From assembly GCA_024235395.1 (NCBI GenBank), contig JACKMK010000002.1, forward strand, positions 1,105,939 through 1,169,938: a stretch of DNA of 64,000 nucleotides. Reading direction: 5' to 3'. This DNA is from Chromatiaceae bacterium (GTDB taxonomy: Bacteria; Pseudomonadota; Gammaproteobacteria; Chromatiales; Chromatiaceae). The notes under the pieces were generated by a model. The model was not told where the DNA came from and did not search any database. It worked only from the letters and a program-made list of their open reading frames with translations. Each line of letters opens with the position of its first letter. Within the stretch, counting starts at the first letter, position 1. The position numbers and the translations under genes are program-made. This document shows, piece by piece, positions 56,888 to 64,000 of this stretch.

Positions 56888-58420
56888 TTGTCCCAATTAT
56901 TTGACCACCCGATCTCAAGGCTGGCGATGCTAGTCAACCAGGCATGGGATGCCCGAGACTCCGAAGCGCTACGTGCGCTCATTGGCGAAGCCGATACGTT
57001 GTACGCTGCGTCCATGCCACCGCTGGCAAAAGCCAGCATCGCCTTTTCACGCGCAAACGCGCATTCCGTCCTGCGCCTACTCGAAAATGAAAAAGCGCCC
57101 CAGCTCAATTGGGCCTGGGACAACGCGGACCTGATGCAAGAGGTCTACTGGTTACGTAAGGCGCTCGCAGACGCCTCGGAAGAGCCGGAAGACAAGCGTG
57201 GCGGTGACCTTAAACCACGAATACTAACGAACCTGGCGAATGTCATGAGCCATATAGGCCGGTTCTGTGAAGCCATTGACTATTGGGATCAAGCCATTGC
57301 GACCCACCCCAATTTCGCTATGGCGCTCGCCAATCGTGGCGATGGCCTGAAATGGTATGCCAGAGCGGTCTACGATGGCGGGCACCAAACATTGTTTCTC
57401 TGGCAGTCCAGGTTGGCACTTGCTGCGGGATTGTCGGCAGGGCTGGAAGCACACGCAGTTAATCATGCGCGCGACGCCATTGCCTACCTCGACACCCTCG
57501 GCGACTGGGAAACCTTTACCTACGATTTGGACAAGTACCCGCTGGGAGATACAGATGCCGAGCAACGCTACCGAAAGTGGTGCCTGCAAAACCGCCTGTT
57601 TCTGAATCCGCTGAACGACCTTGGACCTTACAATATCGGCGCACGGGACGTTATGACCTTTCCGTCGATTGCATTACCTATCGACAAATCAGGCCCCTTG
57701 GTGCCGGAGGTCTACGGAATCTATAACCAGTTGGTACAGGAATTCGTATCCGCGCGCTACGTTGCCTACGAGGCGCTGCAAGAACGCGATAGGGCCACGC
57801 ACCATTTCTCAGACCAGGGCGTATTGCTTTACGACACGCTGGACTACCGCGTCCTGCGCTTGTGGGTCGAAAAACTCAAGATGAGTTACCTGTCGGCGTT
57901 CGCCATGTTCGACAAGATGGCCTACCTTCTGAATCATTACCTGGAGCTGGACATCCCGACGCACCGCGTCAACTTCGGCTCTTTGTGGTTCAACGCGTGC
58001 AAGCCGGAGAAAGGGGTGAGAGCGGAACTGGAAGCCTCCGAAAACTGGCCACTGCGAGGATTATTTAATCTGAGCCGAGACTTGCACTGGAGCGCCGATG
58101 AAACCTTCGCGATGGAACCGGAGGCCAAGACTCTTCACGAGATTCGCAGGCACATCGCGCATAAGTACCTGACAGTTCACGACTCCTTTCATTCTGCAGT
58201 CGTAACAGTTGGTCGTGATCGAGTACAGACTGGCCAACTGGCGATGAGCATTGGAGGCGAGGAGCTTGCCGTCGCCACTGTCAAGCTACTGAAGCTGGTT
58301 CGTAACGCCATGATCTATATGTCGCTCGCCGCGAACTGGTATGAGCAAACGACAAGGAAGCGAAGCGATGACGTCTATGCCCCGATGCCGCTGCACCCGC
58401 TTGGAGACGACCGCATATAA
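56888..58420 (+). CDS. LA2681-type HEPN-domain protein with TPR region
   Basis: Product of 510 residues. TTG at 56888 is chosen because AGGAAG lies 8 bases before it; ATG at 56930 is the next choice. The N-terminal half is TPR-like (ILTNLANVMSHIGRFCEAIDYWDQAIATHPNFAMALANRGD). The C-terminal half is an all-helical HEPN domain with the candidate RNase motif Arg-x4-His in HEIRRHIAHKY. The overall pattern matches LA2681-family HEPN proteins. HEPN domains with R-x4-6-H are RNA cleavers in toxins and anti-phage systems. The coding sequence is less GC-rich than neighbouring ICE genes, a sign of separate acquisition. Function is inferred. Confidence 0.75.
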   Translation: MSQLFDHPISRLAMLVNQAWDARDSEALRALIGEADTLYAASMPPLAKASIAFSRANAHSVLRLLENEKAPQLNWAWDNADLMQEVYWLRKALADASEEPEDKRGGDLKPRILTNLANVMSHIGRFCEAIDYWDQAIATHPNFAMALANRGDGLKWYARAVYDGGHQTLFLWQSRLALAAGLSAGLEAHAVNHARDAIAYLDTLGDWETFTYDLDKYPLGDTDAEQRYRKWCLQNRLFLNPLNDLGPYNIGARDVMTFPSIALPIDKSGPLVPEVYGIYNQLVQEFVSARYVAYEALQERDRATHHFSDQGVLLYDTLDYRVLRLWVEKLKMSYLSAFAMFDKMAYLLNHYLELDIPTHRVNFGSLWFNACKPEKGVRAELEASENWPLRGLFNLSRDLHWSADETFAMEPEAKTLHEIRRHIAHKYLTVHDSFHSAVVTVGRDRVQTGQLAMSIGGEELAVATVKLLKLVRNAMIYMSLAANWYEQTTRKRSDDVYAPMPLHPLGDDRI

Positions 58421-58495
58421 GGCCTCAAAGCCAAAGTATGACAATACTTGATCTTTTGCCAAGGCAGCCATCGTTTATCTACGTCCATATCACTC

Positions 58496-60040
58496 CTATT
58501 TGAGTGATACACCCAACCGCTTGGCGCGCTGCTTAAATGCTTGTTCGCCACCTTCGAGAATGTCACACACCTGGTGTCTGATCGTCGGGTCTTCCAGCGC
58601 ACCGGACTTGTATGTGATGCGGGGCAAATGGCCTGGGCGTAGCTCTCCACACCTTGCGACGATCACTTGATCCGCATCTGTATTCACGATCAAGTTGGCG
58701 TTATGCGTGACAATGATGATCTGACGACGCTGCTTTGCCCGCCTGAACAGACCGACCAACTCATCGAAGATGGACTTCGGATCAAGGTTTTCTTCGGGTT
58801 GGTCAATAATCAACGGACGATCATCTTCAAGGTCAATCGCCAGATAAAGCAGCAGGAGCACGATGCCGCGGGTTCCCGGCGAAAGTGTCTCGATGTCAAC
58901 GCGCTCGAAGCGCATGCCGTAGGTCAAAGAGATATGGTTTGTTCCGTAGAGCCATTCCGATACGTTCGCACGCCATGCAAGCCAGCCGGCCTTGTTTGTT
59001 CGATCCGCCTTGGCACCTTCAATGATGGCCTTGTCGTGCGCTGCTATAAACGCTTTCATCGCCTCAGAGACTTGGGTGGCATCACCAGTGCGCCAAGCTG
59101 GAGCCAACTCGCGTTCTGCGACTTCCAATAGGGCGCCGCGCCCCTGAAAGTCGCCCGTTCGCCTAGTGTCGATTAAGCTCTCGCCTTGCTGTGCCCATGC
59201 CGCCACGTCGACAACCCGCTTCACCGAGAACGTCAGCTTGCCCAACGCGCCGGAGGCGACCCTTAGGCGGTCGCTCAAGGGCAGGTACAATTTCTGTAGC
59301 GCTTCTTCTTCAGCAACGAGTCCTTGAAATACACCCTCATAGTCGGCCGAACGTTGCGCGATCAAGGCTTCTATTGCGTTATCGGCACCTTTGGCTTCGT
59401 CGACTGCCTTTTCCAGTTTTTTGATCTGTAATTCGGACTGCCGAATTTTTTCGGACAGGACTTTGTGCCGTTTGCGCTTGTCAGCATCAATGCCGATAAG
59501 CCTTTGCAGTCGATTTTCTTCCCTGCTCAATAGCGCCAGTGGGAGTGCAGTTAAGTCTTGGCCCTTCGGAAGGAAAGAGGACTGTGGGGGCTGCGGCTCT
59601 GAATCAGATTGAGCAGACTGCTCATCTGTCTCGCCTTCGAGGTGTTTGATCCTGGACGCGGCGTGAGCCTGCGCCTTATCTATGGTTTGCCCTACATCTC
59701 CGACAAAATCCGTCTTGAAGACGGACCACTGCGTGTCATCGAATTGAACATCCCGGTGACGCAGTTTCAGTTGGGTTAGGGCATCCTCGGCAAGCCTATT
59801 GCGAAAGTCGTTCACATAGTCGCCTAGTACGTCAATGGCCTGCTGTTGCCGCCGCAACTGCTCGACCTGCTGCCGAACCGTATTTGCCGCTTCCGATAAC
59901 CGTTCAAACTCCCTGGCACGATTTTCCGCGCCCTTGGGGACAAGAGCTTCTTTCTCGCGCTTGTCTTTTTGCAGGGTCGTTCGCAACTCCGTGAGCTGCC
60001 GTTGGTAACTTGAGGGCATCTCGAATAATCCCCTGATTCG
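58496..60040 (-). pseudogene. TrlF-like PHP/SMC ATPase, C-terminal half (split by IS5 element)
   Basis: The C-terminal ~515 codons of a gene split by an IS. It carries coiled-coil (about 60 residues after the break), the ABC signature LSPGTRG and Walker B LIIDQPEENLD, then a D-loop and H-switch (IIIVTHNAN). On the reverse strand reading continues from the IS edge as IRGLFEMPSSYQRQLTEL. Joined to the other half at the shared CGA codon it makes one uninterrupted frame. It is convergent with the HEPN gene. Confidence 0.82.
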
Positions 60041-61202
60041 GGCAGAATAGCAGCAGCTGAAGACGCAGAGGTCATTTTGAATGCAACCAGGATTTTTCGA
60101 CGATGAGGATCGGCTGGCAAAGCTTGAGAAACTGGGTGACCCGCTGCCGCGGCTGGACAGCATCGTGGACTGGAGAGCCTTCCGTCCGCTGCTGAAGGTT
60201 ATCCATCAGAAGCAACGCAAGAGCAACGCCGGGCGGAAGCCGCACGACGTGACGCTGATGTTCAAGATGCTGGTGCTCCAAGCCCTGTACAACCTCTCTG
60301 ATGACCAGACAGAGTTCCAGGTCCGTGATCGGTTGTCGTTTCAGCGCTTCCTCGGGCTCTCGCCGGAAGATACCGTGCCGGATGCCAAGACGCTGTGGCT
60401 GTTTCGCGAGCAACTGGCGCGTCACGGGCTGATCGACAAGCTGTTCCAGCGCTTTGATGAGCAGTTGTGGGCATCCGGGTTGATGCCGAAGGGCGGGCAG
60501 ATCGTCGATGCCAGTCTGGTGAACGTGCCGAAGAACCGGAACACGCGGGACGAGAATAAGCAGATCAAGGAAGGCAAGACGCCCGATGGCTGGGACGACA
60601 AGCCGAACATGAAACGGCAGAAGGATGAAGACGCTCGCTGGACCAAGAAGCACGGCAAGAGCCACTACGGCTACAAGAACCACATCAACGTGGACAAAGA
60701 GCACAAGCTGATCCGGCGCTATGCGGTGACCGACGCCAGCGTGCACGACGGCCAGGTCTTTGACGACCTGCTCGACGATGAGAATAGCGGTCGTTCGGTC
60801 TGGGCGGACTCGGCCTACCGGTCCGAGGCGCGCGAAGAGCAGCTGCGCGGGTGCGGCTACCGTAGCCGCATTCACCGCAAGGGCAGCAGTCGGCGCACGT
60901 TGAACAAACAGGAACAAGCGACCAACCATCGGCGCTCGAAGACACGCGCTCGTGTCGAACATGTCTTCGGTGATCAGCGTACATGCCAGGGCAGCATTCT
61001 GGTGCGAACCAAGGGAAAAGTCCGGGCGGCAGTGAAGATCGGATTGATGAACCTGACGTACAACATGCGACGGCTGGAATTTTTGCTCAGGCCGCAATCT
61101 GCCTGCTGTACAGGCTGATTGGCCAGAAACCCGCCGAGGGCGGCGGAAAGCGGCGAATAGAACGAAAAAACGAGGTTGCTGAGCCCGGAAACGATCAGTC
61201 AG
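60041..61202 (+). mobile_element. IS5-family insertion sequence
   Basis: A ~1.16-kb insertion flanked by TTCG at 60037-60040 and 61203-61206, a plausible 4-bp target duplication. Deleting the insertion with one TTCG restores a continuous frame across the broken TrlF-like gene. Terminal inverted repeats were not resolved at these exact ends; a GGGC/GCCC pair just inside (60040-60043 and about 61173-61176) is the best weak candidate. Confidence 0.75.
60081..61118 (+). CDS. IS5-family DDE transposase
   Basis: Transposase of 345 residues. The DDE triad is visible: Asp in GGQIVDASLVNVP, Asp in VWADSAYRSE and Glu in ARVEHVFGDQ. Other family blocks are AGRKPHDVTLMFKMLVLQALYNLSDDQTEFQVRDRLSFQRFLGL and HYGYKNHINVD. 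It appears intact and is inserted in the orientation opposite to the TrlF-like gene. Confidence 0.95.
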   Translation: MQPGFFDDEDRLAKLEKLGDPLPRLDSIVDWRAFRPLLKVIHQKQRKSNAGRKPHDVTLMFKMLVLQALYNLSDDQTEFQVRDRLSFQRFLGLSPEDTVPDAKTLWLFREQLARHGLIDKLFQRFDEQLWASGLMPKGGQIVDASLVNVPKNRNTRDENKQIKEGKTPDGWDDKPNMKRQKDEDARWTKKHGKSHYGYKNHINVDKEHKLIRRYAVTDASVHDGQVFDDLLDDENSGRSVWADSAYRSEAREEQLRGCGYRSRIHRKGSSRRTLNKQEQATNHRRSKTRARVEHVFGDQRTCQGSILVRTKGKVRAAVKIGLMNLTYNMRRLEFLLRPQSACCTG

Positions 61203-62760
61203 TTCGGCGAAATGATGCCGCCGCTTCTGTGGTCGTGCCGATGGCACCGTCAGAACCGATTAATCGAGGTGCCCTTGATAAGGCTGCCTTCCTCTCCATT
61301 TGATCTGTGATGCGCCGCCCGACGCCATGGATTGACTCTTCATAACGTTGCCGGGACTGACGGCCACGAGCAGCAACCAATTCAAGCAGTTCTCCGAAGT
61401 TCTCTGCACCCATCCGGCTTTCCACTGGGTGAGAGGTGAAAATGACCCGTTCAATTTCAGCGATCAGCTCGTCGGTCGCTCCCGCCGACGAGCACAACCG
61501 CTCAACGAATTGTTGTGACAGGTACTGCACGCGGGGATAGTCGAGGACATCTTCGAGATCGACACAGTCAAGAGCGTTATCTGTTGAAGAACCATCCGCC
61601 CAGCTCAGGATGGACTTTGCACCCGTCAGGAGATTATCGGCTTGAGCGCGCCGAACGAATGAACGGTCGTTGGCATGTGGTGAGAGCGCGTAGGCGCCTG
61701 CAGCAATCATGTCCGCAAGAGCAGTTTTTCCCGAGCCTCTTGCGCCAATCACGCCGACGAGTCCTCCATTTAGTGCAATGGGCTCATCACCAAACCAATC
61801 AGAGTTCTGCATGGAAATTGACGTGATGGTCTGTGACTCAAACGCCCCCTGCGGTTTGCTTTCCGATAACGCTACGCGGAACTCCGGCTCCAGGCATGCC
61901 TGTTTCAACGTCTCGAAGCAGGTGTCTCCTTTGACCCAGCAATACCGCTGTTTATCTGGCTGCGCCACCTTCTTAAGATCATGTGCATCACTGCCATGCA
62001 GACAAGGCTTAGGTCCGCCATAGATGCGGGTCAAATTGTCAGCCGTTTCAACACCCTGGCCAAGCCAGAAATCTCTTTGCTTGGGCTGCGAAGAAAAAAT
62101 GATGTGCGCAATGTTCTCGATTTTTCTCCTGAGAGCAGCAAGCGATGCGTCGCCTTGCAGGCCCGCGCTCCCGTCTTTGCTACTCGCGGACACCGCGATG
62201 AGGGCATTTTTCTGTATCCAGGTGTTGTCATTCCAGGCCCCAATAAATGCATCTACCTCGATCTTGAACTGATTAGCGCCCTCACGGTGAGCAGCTTTTT
62301 CGTCCAGATGCTGCCCGGAATGGGACCGGCCCAAGCGTATAAGTTCGTCGCGCCTGCAGCGATACGTCTCGTCACCCGACTTGAAGGTCAGACCTTCAAG
62401 GAACCGCCTCGCCTGGGTTGCGTGTTCTGGATCATCGGGGGAAATCAGTAGATGAAAATTGACGGGCGCTCCTTTGGCTGTTCCGACGGCGTAGCGAAGC
62501 TCTACATTCGGAAAGATCAAGCCGACCTCAGACAACCGCCCATTGCTTTTCCAGTCGCATACTTCCTCATATATATCGAGGCTGAAATAGTCCGTTATGC
62601 CCAGGGCCTCAATGCGTGGGGAAGATTGTTCGATTCGTGTCAGGTACTCCTCCCACGAACCGTCTCCGCCGAACTGGTCGTTGAAAACGGTGCCCGGCGC
62701 ATGAATATGGGGGTCCCAGCGTCGCCACAGGGACCCTGGTTTTAGACGTACCGTTGCCAA
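61203..62760 (-). pseudogene. TrlF-like PHP/SMC ATPase, N-terminal half (split by IS5 element)
   Basis: The N-terminal ~519 codons, starting at TTG 62760, set by GGAGGG 7 bases upstream on the reverse strand. A PHP-type phosphoesterase domain has the metal-binding WDPHIHAPGT, ALGITDYFSLD and LHGSDAH motifs. A Walker A (GVIGARGSGKTALAD) and an SMC-like helical arm follow, ending at the IS5 insertion. With the other half the gene would encode about 1033 residues, the architecture of the TrlF-family AAA-like ATPases. PHP-plus-SMC ATPases of this kind are suspected anti-phage or nucleic-acid-surveillance proteins; this copy is probably inactive. Confidence 0.82.
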
Positions 62761-63327
62761 TGTGACTCCCTCCTTGTTCTTTTTTCCCACCGGCGGACAT
62801 GCGGTTCCATGGAACGTCTAGCGCCATCCTACAATCCGTTCAAGGAACAGCAATCGGCTCTCGAATTCGGGTCTAGGAAGGATAACCTGCCTTCTTGCTT
62901 TATCGTCGTTCTATCTGACCAAAATTGGGACTTCAAACTCCCAGGTGAATTTCCACTGAAACGCGTCCCGGGACCTGAATTCACACCAAGCGCGGTGCGC
63001 TTGGCCCACATTACTTCGTTTCTGCGGTCGCTTTCCTTCTTAGCAGGGGGACGATGTCTACTGTACTCGGTGTGCTGCCGGCCATCGAGTCGAAAAGCTG
63101 CCATTCGGCGATTTTTCTTGGGCTTTTGACTGGTAAGCAATCGACTGCGGCCGTAGTGGGGTCGGGCTCATAGCGACCGTTTGGGCCGGAAGTTTTTGCC
63201 AGCGTTTCTTAGTTACTACCCATGCGGACTCGCGACTGGTTCGCTGTCGTGAAAACCTCACCGAGTGCTGCATTGGTTCTAACTTTTCCAAATTGGCGAC
63301 CTTCGGGACGATAGCGAATATCGTCAT
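62761..63327. other. Region between the defence-like cassette and the T4SS operon
   Basis: About 570 bases of lower GC content. Short frames on both strands (62809-63129 forward, 62829-63140 reverse) lack ribosome sites or family features and mirror each other, so no gene is called. It probably includes the promoter of the TrlF-like gene and the right scar of the cassette insertion. Confidence 0.4.
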
Positions 63328-63795
63328 ATGATTCGTGGCAGATCTATGTCTTCTTGCTCTCATGTGCTCCTTGGTCTGATGCTCTGGCCATTGCTCCCCT
63401 TTGATTGCGTTCAAGCAGCGGTGCCTCTCAACATCGAGGTATTCACCTCATCAGAGTTTTCGCTTACCAACCAGGACGAACGGCGACTCCAGGGTACAAG
63501 CATGGCGTTGTACTTCGTCGATGGTCTAGAGCAAATCGAAACGACTCTTTCGCAGGATCTGCCGGTTCAGCCAGAACGTGCAAAGAAGGAGGCGCTGCAT
63601 CGGATTCAGCAGCTTGACGACGACAGGATGGGGCCGGCCAAGAACGCAGCTATCGGTCTGGCCAGGGCCGTTCAGCACGGCGTCGACCGATACCCAGCGA
63701 TCGTTTTCGACCAACGGGCCGTCGTCTACGGCGTTACGGATCTGGTCGAGGCGCTCGACCGGTACGATGCCTGGCAACGGGAGCAGGCGCGATGA
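63328..63795 (+). CDS. TIGR03757-type ICE protein (PFL_4709 family)
   Basis: Exported protein of 155 residues; ATG 63328 or 63346 may be the start. A signal peptide ends near VQAAVP. Family blocks LNIEVFTSSEFSLTN, ALYFVDGLEQIETTLS and RYPAIVFDQRAVVYGVTDLVEAL are clear, of TraW/TrbC-like thioredoxin-fold character. It overlaps the next gene by 4 bases and resumes the conjugation operon after the cassette. Confidence 0.9.
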   Translation: MIRGRSMSSCSHVLLGLMLWPLLPFDCVQAAVPLNIEVFTSSEFSLTNQDERRLQGTSMALYFVDGLEQIETTLSQDLPVQPERAKKEALHRIQQLDDDRMGPAKNAAIGLARAVQHGVDRYPAIVFDQRAVVYGVTDLVEALDRYDAWQREQAR

Positions 63796-64000
63796 GGCGC
63801 CATGGCCTGGCAGGCCTCATTCTGGTTCTGATGCTCCCCTTGTCGGTCGCGAGCAACGCTGCAACCGTCACGACGCCCGGCATCGTCGCCCAGACTACAG
63901 CAGCGACCTTCACCTGCATGCGCTGGATGCCGGTAGGCCTGTGCTTCTGGCTGCGCTGCTCGTGGCGCGGCTGCCGCGTGCGCACCTCGCTCAAGGTCGG
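63792..64000 (+). CDS. TIGR03756-type ICE protein (PFL_4710 family), cut by window edge
   Basis: The first 69 codons are visible from ATG 63792. A signal peptide (RRHGLAGLILVLMLPLSVASNAA) is followed by the family block TFTCMRWMPVGLCFWLRCSWRGCRVRTSLKVG, rich in cysteine and tryptophan. This is TraU-like by position. It runs off the right edge, so the ICE continues beyond the window. Confidence 0.88.
   Translation, partial: MRRHGLAGLILVLMLPLSVASNAATVTTPGIVAQTTAATFTCMRWMPVGLCFWLRCSWRGCRVRTSLKV

Noticed and set aside
62829..63140. 103-codon reverse-strand and 106-codon forward-strand frames before the TIGR03757 gene
   Set aside because: They overlap on opposite strands, lack ribosome sites and have no recognisable domain; they are likely chance frames in lower-GC DNA.

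Overview
The window looks like a GC-rich gammaproteobacterial chromosome (inferred from gene families and base composition; no rRNA or other taxonomic marker is present, so genus is not called). It has two halves: a protein-quality-control and envelope-stress island (about 1-28.7 kb), then the first ~35 kb of an integrating conjugative element (ICE) of the PFGI-1/ICEclc/ICEHin1056 kind (about 29-64 kb, running off the right edge).

Stress island (1-28.7 kb). In order: a transaldolase cut by the left edge, a MarC-type membrane protein, a CorA transporter, a frameshifted PepSY gene, a cytochrome b561-like protein, two adjacent YfdX-like exported proteins, a DUF2306 membrane protein, an FtsH protease with an extra membrane segment, an NtrB/NtrC-like two-component pair, DUF202, a YflT-like stress protein, a PDZ protein, a small lipoprotein, an orphan Tat-exported four-cluster ferredoxin, Gnd, a rhomboid protease, a cardiolipin synthase, a coiled-coil membrane protein, a MoxR-Bat operon (MoxR, DUF58, DUF4381, BatA, a BatB/BatC fusion with a long Gly-Gln-Gln repeat, BatD) and a third YfdX-like gene. 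FtsH plus several YfdX genes recalls the transmissible loci of stress tolerance (LHR/tLST/TLPQC), but ClpK/ClpG, small heat-shock proteins and HdeD are absent here.

The main finding is a candidate regulon inside this island. Sigma-54 type -24/-12 promoters (GG-N10-GC in good TGGCAC/TTGC context) lie upstream of the kinase operon, ftsH, yfdX1, yfdX3, the YflT-like gene and moxR. Most are accompanied by an inverted repeat TGGTT-N6-AACCA, often in tandem about 21-23 bp apart. The island encodes its own sigma-54 activator (GAFTGA motif, Fis-like helix-turn-helix), so the parts form a self-contained circuit: HK/RR pair, shared enhancer motif, and protease, chaperone-like and MoxR outputs.

ICE (29-64 kb). 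A CI/LexA-like repressor and a Cro-like gene diverge across a perfect operator palindrome. The maintenance block follows: ParB, DUF2857, STY4528-type replication protein, TIGR03761, a ParR-like/ParM pair, DUF3577, RadC, DUF6573. Next come a ~1 kb mostly noncoding region, a tyrosine integrase-like protein, a FitAB toxin-antitoxin pair, PilL and the T4SS operon. That operon (TIGR03759, SLT lysozyme, TIGR03765, TraD, TIGR03747, RAQPRD, TIGR03758/03745/03750/03746/03749/03752/03751, VirB4-like ATPase, TIGR03757, TIGR03756) is split by three accessory insertions: (i) an IS91-type transposon plus an RHH/PIN pair; (ii) a 266-bp element with perfect 23-bp terminal inverted repeats and nested hairpins; (iii) a likely defence cassette, an LA2681-type HEPN protein and a PHP/SMC-like ATPase (TrlF-like) that an IS5-family element has inactivated. 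Two AT-rich palindromes and two parS-like sites mark the ICE maintenance region.

No tRNA, rRNA or CRISPR array was recognised. All assignments come from reading the sequence; no database search was run.
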